The notes under the pieces are model-generated. The model made no database searches. It was not told the DNA's origin and worked only from the letters and a program-made list of their open reading frames with translations. A stretch of DNA of 64,000 bases from Nocardia acididurans (GTDB lineage: Bacteria > Actinomycetota > Actinomycetes > Mycobacteriales > Mycobacteriaceae). Each line of letters begins with the position of its first letter. The stretch's first letter is position 1. The stretch covers positions 186,001 through 250,000 of the forward strand of contig NZ_JAERRJ010000013.1 in NCBI RefSeq assembly GCF_016741815.1, read 5' to 3'. The position numbers were made by a program, and so were the translations under genes. Of the stretch, positions 26,414 through 33,872 are shown piece by piece.

Positions 26414-27901
26414 ATGAGTAAATCAGAAACGTATGAGTTCACTCCCGCCGAGGAGACCGCCGACGACGCCCAGGCCGGTTGGTCTGCCGCGCCGACCGTC
26501 GGTGAGATGCAGCTCGATGAGCGCAGCGCCCTGCGTCGCGTCGCGGGTCTGTCGACCGAACTCACCGATGTCACCGAGGTCGAATACCGGCAGCTGCGAC
26601 TCGAGCGGGTCGTGCTGGTCGGGGTGTGGACCGAGGGCACGGCCGTGCAGGCCGAGGCGAGTATGGCCGAGCTGGCCGCGCTCGCCGAGACCGCCGGGTC
26701 GGAGGTACTGGACGCCATGATCCAGCGGCGCGACAAGCCCGACAAATCCACCTATATCGGTTCCGGTAAGGCCGACGAGCTGCGTGGCATCGTCATCGAG
26801 ACCGGCGCCGACACCGTCGTCTGCGACGGTGAGCTGTCGCCCGCGCAGCTGACCGCGCTGGAGAAGGTCGTCAAGGTGAAGGTCATCGACCGCACCGCCT
26901 TGATTCTGGACATCTTCGCCCAGCACGCCACCTCACGCGAGGGCAAGGCGCAGGTCTCGCTCGCCCAGATGGAATACATGCTGCCGCGCCTGCGCGGCTG
27001 GGGTGAGTCCATGTCCCGGCAGGCCGGTGGCCGCGCGGGCAGCAATGGCGGTGTGGGTCTGCGCGGTCCCGGTGAGACGAAGATCGAAACCGATCGTCGC
27101 CGCATCCGCGAGCGGATGGCCAAGCTGCGCCGCGAGATCCGCGAGATGAAGACGGCGCGCGACACCAAGCGGGCCAAGCGCGTCTCCAGCGGCATCCCGC
27201 AGGTGGCGATCGTCGGCTACACCAACGCGGGCAAGTCGAGCCTGATGAACGCGCTCACCGACGCCGGCATCCTGGTGCAGGACGCGCTGTTCGCCACCCT
27301 CGACCCGACCACCCGCAAGACCGCCCTCGAGGACGGTCGCGAAGTGGTGTTCACCGACACCGTCGGCTTCGTCCGGCACCTGCCGACCCAGCTGGTCGAG
27401 GCGTTCCGCTCCACCCTCGAAGAGGTCACGGGCGCGGATCTGCTGCTGCACGTCGTGGACGGCTCCGACCCACTGCCCGATCAGCAGATCAAGGCCGTGC
27501 GCGAGGTCATCACCGACGTCCTGCGCGAGACGAACACCCCCGCCCCGCAGGAACTATTGGTGGTCAACAAGATCGACGCCCTCGATCCGATGGACCTGAC
27601 CCAGCTGCGCGGCTGGCTCCCCGAGGCCGAATTCGTCTCCGCCCGCACGGGCGAGGGCCTGGACTCGCTGCGCGACCGTCTGGACAAGATCCTCGGCGGC
27701 CTCGACGTCGAAGTCCGCGTCCTGCTCCCGTACACCCGCGGCGACCTGCTCGCCCGCATCCACGCCGACGGCCGCATCCTCGAATCCGAGCACGAGGAGG
27801 CGGGCACACTGGTCCGAGCCCGCGTCCCGCAGGCCCTGGCCGGTCAACTCGTCGAATACGCCCACGCGGGCACCTCATCCGACGAGTCCGACACCGACTG
27901 A
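26414..27901 (+). CDS. hflX: GTPase HflX
   Basis: 495 residues. The ATG at 26414 follows GGAGGTG; an ATG at 26396 has no such site. The N-terminal HflX domain is present (STYIGSGKADELRGIV, VCDGELSPAQL). A Gly-rich glycine-arginine linker ends in GVGLRGPGETKIETDRR. The GTPase domain has G1 GYTNAGKSS near residue 267, G3 DTVGFV, and G4 NKID. HflX binds the 50S subunit and splits stalled or heat-damaged ribosomes. It closes the conserved miaB-hflX neighbourhood. Confidence 0.95.
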   Translation: MSKSETYEFTPAEETADDAQAGWSAAPTVGEMQLDERSALRRVAGLSTELTDVTEVEYRQLRLERVVLVGVWTEGTAVQAEASMAELAALAETAGSEVLDAMIQRRDKPDKSTYIGSGKADELRGIVIETGADTVVCDGELSPAQLTALEKVVKVKVIDRTALILDIFAQHATSREGKAQVSLAQMEYMLPRLRGWGESMSRQAGGRAGSNGGVGLRGPGETKIETDRRRIRERMAKLRREIREMKTARDTKRAKRVSSGIPQVAIVGYTNAGKSSLMNALTDAGILVQDALFATLDPTTRKTALEDGREVVFTDTVGFVRHLPTQLVEAFRSTLEEVTGADLLLHVVDGSDPLPDQQIKAVREVITDVLRETNTPAPQELLVVNKIDALDPMDLTQLRGWLPEAEFVSARTGEGLDSLRDRLDKILGGLDVEVRVLLPYTRGDLLARIHADGRILESEHEEAGTLVRARVPQALAGQLVEYAHAGTSSDESDTD

Positions 27902-27921
27902 ACCCGATCCGGTCCAACCCA

Positions 27922-27967
27922 CCGCCTCCGGTCCGTGAGCAATCACGGCCGGAGGCGGACTCGTTTT
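27922..27967 (+). terminator. Rho-independent terminator after hflX
   Basis: Left arm 27922-27938 and right arm 27943-27958 form a 16-bp stem with a single bulged T and a GCAA loop, followed by ACTCGTTTT. Confidence 0.85.
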
Positions 27968-28023
27968 CAGCGAATATGCCGAACTCGTCCCCGGGGGAGC
28001 GCGGCAGGCGTGAAAGTCGGGTG

Positions 28024-29715
28024 ATGGAAAGCGATTTCGATACGACGATCACCGCCGACACCCCACCCCGGCGCACGGATATCGCGGCGATGCTGCTCGA
28101 CCGTCTCGGCGACGCACATCCCGGATTGCGAACCCGCACCCAGGACTGGACCTGGGACGAGGTGGTGCGCGAATCCGCCGCCCGGGCCGCGCTCGCCCGG
28201 GAACTGCGGCGCGACGGGCCTTTCCATATCGGCGTGCTGCTCGACAATGTGCCGGATTTCGTATTCTGGCTGGGTGCGGCGGCACTGTCCGGCGCGACAG
28301 TGGCCGGACTCAATCCGACGCGCAGCGATTCTCAGCTCGCGGCCGATATCCGATACGTGGACTGCCAGCTGATCGTCACGGACACGGCCGGGATGGCGAG
28401 ATTGCGGGGTCTGGATCTCGGGCTCGGGCCGGATCGGTTGCTGCTGGTCGACGACCCGGACCAGACGAAGCCGATCGATACCCACGGCGTCGAAGCTGTT
28501 ACGGCGGAAGGGGGTTCGGACTCGCTCCTGCTGCTGCTGTTCACCTCCGGCACCACCGGGACCTCGAAGGCCGTCAAATGCACGCAGCGGCGGCTGGCCA
28601 TGATCGCCTACGCCGCCACCGACAAATTCGGTCATGTGCGCGAGGATGTCGACTACTGCTGTATGCCGCTGTTCCACGGCAACGCCCTCATGGCGCTGTG
28701 GGCTCCGGCGCTGGCCAACGGTGCGACGATCTGCCTCACCCCGAAGTTCTCCGCCTCCGGATTCCTTTCCGACATACAGTATTTCGACGCGACCTTCTTC
28801 ACCTACGTGGGCAAGGCGCTCGGCTACCTGCTCGCCACGCCGGAATCCGACGCCGACTCCGACAATCGCCTGGTGCGTGGATTCGGCACCGAGGCGTCGG
28901 TGGCGGATCAGGCCGAATTCCGGCGTCGATTCGGGGCGGAACTGTTCGAGGGGTACGGCTCCAGTGAGGGATCCGGCCTGGTGGCCCTGGCCCCCGACGC
29001 TCCCGCGGGCGCGCTGGGGGTGCCCGCGCACGCGGGTGTCGCCATTGTCGATCCCGATACCCTGCTCGATCGCGCGCGGGCCGTGCTCGACCCGCACGGC
29101 CGAGTGCTCAATCCCGATGAGGCCATCGGTGAAATGGTCGACAAGGCGGGCGCGCTGTTCTTCGAGGGCTACTACAAGAACGATGCCGCCGATGCCGAAC
29201 GCCTCCGGCACGGCTGGTTCTGGACCGGCGATCTCGGCTATGTCGACGAGGCGGGGTTCCTCTATTTCGCTGGCCGCCAAGGTGATTGGATCCGGGTCGA
29301 CGGTGAGAACATTTCCGCGCTGGTCATCGAGCGGGTGCTGCGCAGGCATCCGGCGGTCGTGGCCACCGGTGTGTTCGCGGTGCCTGATCCCCGGTCCGGG
29401 GATCAGGTGATGGCGGCGGTCGAGGTCGCCGACCCGGCCGTGTTCGATATCGGCGACTTCACCGAATTCCTGTGCGCGCAAGACGATCTCGGGGCGAAGG
29501 ATATGCCGCGCCTGCTGCGCGTGTCGGCGCGTCTGCCGGTCACCGGGTCGAACAAGGTGCTCAAGCGGGAATTGCGGGCGCAGTCCTGGTGCGTAGCCGA
29601 CCCGGTGTATCGGTGGGCGGGTCGCGGCGGCCCCGAATACCGGCTGTTGTCGGCCTCCGATCGCGCCGAGTTCGAGGCGGAGTTCACCCGCTTCGGACGT
29701 GGTCATCTGCTCTGA
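28024..29715 (+). CDS. Fatty-acid--CoA ligase (FadD family)
   Basis: 563 residues from the ATG at 28024 (an earlier ATG at 27976 overlaps the terminator region). The AMP-binding P-loop LLFTSGTTGTSKAVK is at about residues 170-184. It is followed by YCCMPLFHGNALMALW, FEGYGSSEGSG, FWTGDLGYVDEAGFLYFAGR and a C-terminal catalytic Lys in LPVTGSNKVLKREL. It activates an acyl or aromatic/steroid side-chain acid to its CoA ester. The genes that follow (acyltransferase, acyl-CoA dehydrogenase) suggest fatty-acid handling, but spacing does not prove an operon. Confidence 0.9.
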   Translation: MESDFDTTITADTPPRRTDIAAMLLDRLGDAHPGLRTRTQDWTWDEVVRESAARAALARELRRDGPFHIGVLLDNVPDFVFWLGAAALSGATVAGLNPTRSDSQLAADIRYVDCQLIVTDTAGMARLRGLDLGLGPDRLLLVDDPDQTKPIDTHGVEAVTAEGGSDSLLLLLFTSGTTGTSKAVKCTQRRLAMIAYAATDKFGHVREDVDYCCMPLFHGNALMALWAPALANGATICLTPKFSASGFLSDIQYFDATFFTYVGKALGYLLATPESDADSDNRLVRGFGTEASVADQAEFRRRFGAELFEGYGSSEGSGLVALAPDAPAGALGVPAHAGVAIVDPDTLLDRARAVLDPHGRVLNPDEAIGEMVDKAGALFFEGYYKNDAADAERLRHGWFWTGDLGYVDEAGFLYFAGRQGDWIRVDGENISALVIERVLRRHPAVVATGVFAVPDPRSGDQVMAAVEVADPAVFDIGDFTEFLCAQDDLGAKDMPRLLRVSARLPVTGSNKVLKRELRAQSWCVADPVYRWAGRGGPEYRLLSASDRAEFEAEFTRFGRGHLL

Positions 29716-29806
29716 ATCACACCTGTCGGCGACTCCCCGCGTTCGGTGGCCCGCAGCGAATTTCGTTAGCATGCGAATATCGATTGTTCTGCAGGGAGGG
29801 CTCGAT

Positions 29807-30682
29807 TTGTCCGGGAATGGCACCGCTGTGTCCGAAGTAGGTTCGCCGCGGCTCACCGACGGTGCGCCGTTGCACGTCCGATTGACCGAGCTCGATCGGC
29901 GCGTCATCGACGTACTGTGTGCGCCGTCGCGCGCCTGGTTCAGCCCGCGATTCTGGGGTGTGGAGAATATTCCGGCCGAGGGGCCGGTGCTGCTGGTGGG
30001 CAATCACACGCTGGCCGGTGGCACGGACGCGCCGCTGCTGGCGCACGAGGTACTGGTGCGGCGCGACAGGTTGGTTCGCGGGCTCGCCGAGAACGTTCTC
30101 ATCGATGTCCCCGTGCTGCGAGATGCCTTGCACCGCTTGGGAATCGTGCGCGGCAACCGGCACAACTGCACCACGCTGCTGGAGCAGGGTGAGGCCGTCG
30201 CGGTCTTCCCGGGCGGTGGTCGGGAGGCCATGCGCGGCAAGGGGCAGAAGTACCAGCTGATCTGGGAGGGCCGGACCGGCTTCGCGCGCATGGCCATCGA
30301 GACGGGTGCCCCCATCGTCCCCATGGCCATGATCGGCGGGGACGACATCTTCGACATCGTCTTCGACGGCGACGATCCGGTCATGAAGCCGGTGAAGCAG
30401 CTGGTGAAGGCCCTCGGCCTGCGGGAGACGCTGACCCCGCCGCTCATTCGCGGCGTCGGCCCGACCCTGCTGCCCAAACCGGAACGCTTCTACTACTCGC
30501 TGGGCACCCCCATCGACACCGGTGCGTGGCGTGACGCCGACGACCTCGACGCGGCCGCGTCCGAACTGCAGGTCGTCGTGCGCAAGGCATTGGAAGGTGA
30601 ACTCGAGTTCCTGCTTCGCGAGCGTGACCGCGACCGGGGCCGCAGCCTGCTGGGCCGCACACTCTCCGCTGTGGGCCTCTGA
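29807..30682 (+). CDS. PlsC-like lysophospholipid acyltransferase family protein
   Basis: 291 residues from TTG 29807, preferred because GGAGGG lies six bases upstream; an ATG at 29771 would add twelve residues but overlaps a -10-like TAGCAT. The acyltransferase blocks are PVLLVGNHTLAGGTDAPLL, then EQGEAVAVFPGGGREAMRGK and MAIETGAPIVPMAMIGGDD. The catalytic His and Asp are separated by six residues rather than the usual four, as in some plant-like and mycobacterial members. The substrate (glycerolipid or other) is unknown. Confidence 0.8.
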   Translation: MSGNGTAVSEVGSPRLTDGAPLHVRLTELDRRVIDVLCAPSRAWFSPRFWGVENIPAEGPVLLVGNHTLAGGTDAPLLAHEVLVRRDRLVRGLAENVLIDVPVLRDALHRLGIVRGNRHNCTTLLEQGEAVAVFPGGGREAMRGKGQKYQLIWEGRTGFARMAIETGAPIVPMAMIGGDDIFDIVFDGDDPVMKPVKQLVKALGLRETLTPPLIRGVGPTLLPKPERFYYSLGTPIDTGAWRDADDLDAAASELQVVVRKALEGELEFLLRERDRDRGRSLLGRTLSAVGL

Positions 30683-30770
30683 CTTCACCCTCTAAGTAAA
30701 CGACGGTTCGCCTTCCGTGTACCGTATGTGACAGAGGCGATGGTGCCGATGGTCACACAGGAGGATTGGC

Positions 30771-31916
30771 GTGGAACGCACAATTTTCGAGCCCGAACAC
30801 GAGCTGTTCCGGGAGTCGTTCCGGAAGTTTCTCGAGCAGCACGTGGCGCCGTTCCACGAGCAGTGGGAGAAGGACGGCATCGTCGACCGTGCGGTCTGGC
30901 TGGAAGCCGGCAAGCAGGGCTACCTCGGCATGGCCGTGCCCGAGGAGTACGGCGGCGGCGGGGTGAAGGACTTCCGCTACAACGCGGTCATCACCGAGGA
31001 GGTCACCCGCGGCATGTACTCCGGCCTCGGCTGGGGTCTGCACAACGACGTCATCCTCCCGTACCTGCTGGAGCTGGCCAACGAGGAGCAGAAGCAGCGC
31101 TGGCTGCCCGGGTTCTGCGCCGGTGAGATCATCACCGCCATCGCCATGACCGAACCCGGCACCGGCTCCGACCTGCAGGGCATCAAGACCCGCGCGGTCC
31201 GCGACGGCGACGACTGGATCCTCAACGGCTCCAAGACCTTCATCACCAACGGCATCAACGCCGACATCATCATCGTGGTGGCCCAGACCGACCCCGACAA
31301 GGGCGCGATGGGCTTCTCCCTGCTGGTGGTGGAGCGCGGCATGCCCGGCTTCGAACGCGGCCGCAACCTCGACAAGATCGGCCTCAAGGCGCAGGACACC
31401 GCCGAACTCTCCTTCGACAATGTCCGCGTCCCCGGCAAGAACCTGCTCGGCACCGAGGGCCAGGGCTTCATCCACCTGATGCAGAACCTCCCCCAGGAGC
31501 GCCTCTCCATCGCCGTCATGGCCGCCGCCGCCATGGAATCCTGCCTCGACCTCACCTGCCAGTACGTCCGTGACCGCAAGGCCTTCGGCAAACCCATCGG
31601 CGCCCTCCAGAACACCCGCTTCGTCCTGGCCGAACTGGCCACGAAGACCACCGCCGTCCGAGTCTTCGTAGACCACTGCATCACCCTCCTCAACCAGGAG
31701 AAGCTCTCCGTCGAAGACGCCGCCAAAGCCAAATGGTGGTCCACCGAAGAACAGCTCGACCTCATCAACCGCTGCCTCCAACTCCACGGCGGCTACGGCT
31801 ACATGCGCGAATACCCCATCGCCAAGGCCTACATGGACGCCCGCATCCAAACGATCTACGGCGGCACCACCGAGATCATGAAGGAGATCATCGGCCGCAG
31901 CCTCAAACTGAGCTGA
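30771..31916 (+). CDS. Acyl-CoA dehydrogenase (FadE family)
   Basis: 381 residues starting at GTG with AGGAGG upstream. FAD- and substrate-contact motifs are GEIITAIAMTEPGTGSDLQG and ILNGSKTFITNG. The flavin loop is RDRKAFGKPIGALQNTRFVL. The C-terminal IQTIYGGTTEIMKEIIGRSL carries the acidic residue at the catalytic-base position (TE). It oxidises acyl-CoA to the 2-enoyl-CoA and passes electrons to ETF. A strong terminator follows directly. Confidence 0.92.
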   Translation: MERTIFEPEHELFRESFRKFLEQHVAPFHEQWEKDGIVDRAVWLEAGKQGYLGMAVPEEYGGGGVKDFRYNAVITEEVTRGMYSGLGWGLHNDVILPYLLELANEEQKQRWLPGFCAGEIITAIAMTEPGTGSDLQGIKTRAVRDGDDWILNGSKTFITNGINADIIIVVAQTDPDKGAMGFSLLVVERGMPGFERGRNLDKIGLKAQDTAELSFDNVRVPGKNLLGTEGQGFIHLMQNLPQERLSIAVMAAAAMESCLDLTCQYVRDRKAFGKPIGALQNTRFVLAELATKTTAVRVFVDHCITLLNQEKLSVEDAAKAKWWSTEEQLDLINRCLQLHGGYGYMREYPIAKAYMDARIQTIYGGTTEIMKEIIGRSLKLS

Positions 31917-31921
31917 GCCGC

Positions 31922-31966
31922 AAAGGATCCGGCCCGCACCCCATGGGGTGCGGGCCGGATCCTTTT
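31922..31966. terminator. Bidirectional terminator
   Basis: A perfect 44-base palindrome (31922-31965) centred on CCATGG, flanked by A3 and T4 runs. It lies between fadE and the convergent RNA ligase gene, ending both. Confidence 0.9.
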
Positions 31967-31981
31967 GTCATGCACGCGATC

Positions 31982-32752
31982 TCAACGACTCCGGCGGCGG
32001 AGCGTGCGGTCGTAGTCCTCGAACCGGGCCTTGGCGATGACGGAGCGGGTCGAGGTGCGGAGGACGATGCCCTCGGGATTGCCTGCCGCGCCCGCGTCCA
32101 GCCCGCTGCGGGTGTGGGGGAGGTGGGTGGCGAGGAAGTCTCGGGTCTCTTCGATCGACTGGGGAAGGTCTGTGGGGTCGAAGGTGAAAAGCCTTGGGGT
32201 GAGCTCGATTCCGGTTTGGGTGGCCAGTTCTGTGAGGGCGGGTTCGGGGCGGAAGGGCTGGCCGCCGGACTCGCGCCACGCCGAGATCTGGGCGGTGGGC
32301 ATGGCCAGGATGTCGGTGAAGTCGGGGAGTTCGATGACGTCGAACAGGCGGAAGCCCACTGTGCGCTCGCCGGTGTACTGCTTGCTCGCGGCTGTCACCT
32401 TGCCGCCGTAGACCTCGCCGTAGAAGACTCTGATCAGACCGTCTGATCCGGGGAGTGCGGCGGCTGTTTCGCGCAGGGCCGCAACGATTCCCAGGGCCGG
32501 GTTGCCGATCAGGTCATCCTTGGCGTACAGGAGTTCCTCGCGGCTGCCGATCAGCCACGACCCATCCGGCAGGCAGATGATCCGGGCGTTGGTGCCGTCC
32601 ACCTTTTCGGTGCCGATGACAGGGCCGTCGAAGGCGGTGACGGTGTCCGTCAAGGATCCGCGCTCGCCCAGGGCGTGATAGGTGGGGATGGAGGGGTACT
32701 TGGTCGCGCTGTTGATCGCCTCCAGGTCCGCGGTGCGCACATCGAAAGTCAT
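31982..32752 (-). CDS. RNA ligase (Rnl2/DRB0094-like nucleotidyltransferase)
   Basis: 256 residues with all expected covalent-nucleotidyltransferase motifs. Motif I is TEKVDGTNAR with the AMP-accepting Lys50. Next come RVFYGEVYGG (motif III, Glu113) and GFRLFDVIEL (IIIa, residues 133-142). Motif IV is EGIVLRTS (227-234) and motif V is IAKARFEDY (Lys241). It should seal 3'-OH/5'-phosphate RNA ends through an enzyme-AMP intermediate. The extra C-terminal domain of Rnl2 is short or missing. It is about 0.8 kb downstream of the permuted tRNA genes on the same strand, but a terminator and a plus-strand gene intervene. It is a natural candidate for joining their ends. Confidence 0.85.
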   Translation of the reverse strand: MTFDVRTADLEAINSATKYPSIPTYHALGERGSLTDTVTAFDGPVIGTEKVDGTNARIICLPDGSWLIGSREELLYAKDDLIGNPALGIVAALRETAAALPGSDGLIRVFYGEVYGGKVTAASKQYTGERTVGFRLFDVIELPDFTDILAMPTAQISAWRESGGQPFRPEPALTELATQTGIELTPRLFTFDPTDLPQSIEETRDFLATHLPHTRSGLDAGAAGNPEGIVLRTSTRSVIAKARFEDYDRTLRRRSR

Positions 32753-32857
32753 TTCAGGATCTTGGATGTCGACCAGTGTCCGGGTCCAGTCATTTAGCCG
32801 GTGGGTGATCTTGATGGACTGGTGCCGGAGGGGCGGTGGGCCGAATAGGGTGTTGCC

Positions 32858-33481
32858 ATGGATGCGCCGGCGGAGTTTGTGGTGGGTATTCGGGCCGAGG
32901 AGGTTTCCCGGTCTCGCCGGTGGGTGGTGCGGATGCTGGGGCTCGGTGCGGCGGTGTATCTGGTGGTGGGTGCGGTGGTCATCGGGTTCAGTGGGGTGAT
33001 CGTGGTGGTCGGGGGGTCGGGGCTCGGGAACGCGGTGACCGCGACGATGACGTCGGTGACCGGGATCCTGGTGCTCTCACAGGCGGTGGCGCAGTGGCGG
33101 CGGCGCGGGCGGGTGCGGGCCATCTGGGCGAATACGGCGACGCCGCCCGCGGCAATGCGGCTGTCTGCCAGTGGAATACGGATGAGCCTGGACGATGCGC
33201 CGGATTCGGTGTTCCTGCCCTGGGAGACGGTGCTGCGGTTGCGGGTCCACCGGTTCTTGCGCCGGTCGCTGCTGGTGGTGGATCTGGTTCCGGGGGTGTA
33301 TGCGGGGACTCCCGGCGTGGCCGGGCTCGATCATCCCGACGTGCTGCGGGTGCTGTCGGGGCCGGTGCACGGTACGCGCGGGCTGCGCACGGCGGTGCAG
33401 ATCCTGGACCGTCCACTGGCGGAGATCGACAGCGCGGCAGCGCATTTCACGGCGGGCCGGGTGCGGGTGGTCGGGCAGTGA
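32858..33481 (+). CDS. Membrane protein of unknown function
   Basis: 207 residues. Two hydrophobic segments lie near the N terminus (MLGLGAAVYLVVGAVVIGFS and GVIVVVGGSGLGNAV, then SVTGILVLSQAVAQW). A soluble C-terminal part of about 110 residues follows, resembling a bacterial PH-like domain (RLSASGIRMSLDDAPDSVFL, LPWETVLRLRVHRF). A -10-like TAGGGT at 32846-32851 lies six bases before the ATG, so the mRNA may be leaderless. It separates the RNA ligase from the permuted tRNA genes and converges on the latter. No role is assigned. Confidence 0.65.
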   Translation: MDAPAEFVVGIRAEEVSRSRRWVVRMLGLGAAVYLVVGAVVIGFSGVIVVVGGSGLGNAVTATMTSVTGILVLSQAVAQWRRRGRVRAIWANTATPPAAMRLSASGIRMSLDDAPDSVFLPWETVLRLRVHRFLRRSLLVVDLVPGVYAGTPGVAGLDHPDVLRVLSGPVHGTRGLRTAVQILDRPLAEIDSAAAHFTAGRVRVVGQ

Positions 33482-33491
33482 GATAGGGAAA

Positions 33492-33516
33492 CCCCAGGGC
33501 CTAGCCTGCCCTGGGG
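33492..33516. terminator. Terminator after the permuted tRNA genes
   Basis: A perfect 9-bp stem (33492-33500 with 33508-33516) and a CTAGCCT loop. Read on the minus strand it is followed by TTTCCC, closing the permuted-tRNA unit; on the plus strand it ends the 32858-33481 gene. Confidence 0.75.
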
Positions 33517-33540
33517 CTTCGGTGGCCGCCCATTTGCGGC

Positions 33541-33678
33541 ACGCCGACACGTTTAAGAACGGTATGAAGTTGAAGTTCGCGCGGCGCTCTTCGATTGAGC
33601 TACGGCCCATCGTGGCTGGGCCGGCGGGAGTTGAACCCGCAACCTCCGCGCCCCAGAACCGTTCCCTCGATTCGGCGT
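33541..33678 (-). tRNA. Circularly permuted tRNA-like gene A (reads best as Gln-CUG)
   Basis: In minus-strand order: an anticodon-stem 3' strand CGCGG (33650-33646), variable loop AGGTT, T stem GCGGG, T loop TTCAACT (33635-33629), CCCGC, acceptor 3' strand CGGCCCA (33623-33617), G73 and an encoded CCA. Then three bases (CGA) lead straight into acceptor 5' strand TGGGCCG (33609-33603), TA, D stem GCTC/GAGC and anticodon-stem 5' strand CCGCG (33584-33580). Acceptor strands pair 7/7 and anticodon strands 5/5 (6 with an extra C-G). If C33579 were joined to T33658, the product would be 77 nt with loop TTCTGGG, so anticodon CUG. U1-A72 and G73 are also tRNA-Gln features. The D loop lacks GG. The flanks are complementary (33664-33658 with 33563-33557; 33678-33672 with 33547-33541). 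Confidence 0.85.
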
Positions 33679-33693
33679 TCGGCGGCGAATACT

Positions 33694-33819
33694 GAAGCTG
33701 GAGCGATAACGTGAGTTTGATGGGGGCGGTGCCTCTGCCTGCTTGGGCTACCCCGCCTCGAGTGGCGGGGGGAGGAGTCGAACCTCCACTGTGCCGCTGG
33801 TCCCGTCACATCGAGCTTC
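33694..33819 (-). tRNA. Circularly permuted tRNA-like gene B (isoacceptor unclear)
   Basis: In minus-strand order: GCGG (33797-33794), CACAGT, T stem GGAGG, T loop TTCGACT (33782-33776), CCTCC, acceptor 3' strand CCCCGCC (33770-33764) and A73. Then five bases, CTCGA, run into acceptor 5' strand GGCGGGG (33757-33751), TA, a D arm GCCC...AGGC that contains GG, and CCGC (33729-33726). Acceptor pairing is 7/7 and the anticodon stem is 4 bp. CCA is not encoded. GGCGGGGTAGC and A73 resemble elongator tRNA-Met, and CAU follows the 5' half, but U33 is missing, so the identity is open. The flanks pair: GAAGCT, CGAT and GTGA (33819-33806, contiguous) with AGCTTC, ATCG and TCAC, the latter interrupted by short bulges. 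Confidence 0.8.
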
Positions 33820-33872
33820 GGTTTCAGCTTGCGCTCCTGGCGCAGTCCCGACCTTAGCGGGCGGGACGTCCG

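Noticed and set aside
33600..33800. Two ordinary minus-strand tRNA genes
   Set aside because: T arms are clear, but no 5' half precedes either one. The only matching acceptor 5' strands and D arms lie after the 3' halves, so a normal linear tRNA cannot be drawn.
33541..33819. Two-piece (permuted) tmRNA
   Set aside because: tmRNA lacks a true D stem and normally has the Ala-type G3-U70 pair and a tag reading frame. Here D stems are present and no tag or resume codon is seen in the short transcript.
33694..33819. Canonical archaeal bulge-helix-bulge splice site in gene B
   Set aside because: Only one 3-nt bulge beside a 4-bp helix is clear; the opposite bulge and symmetry are lacking, so the claim is limited to flank pairing.
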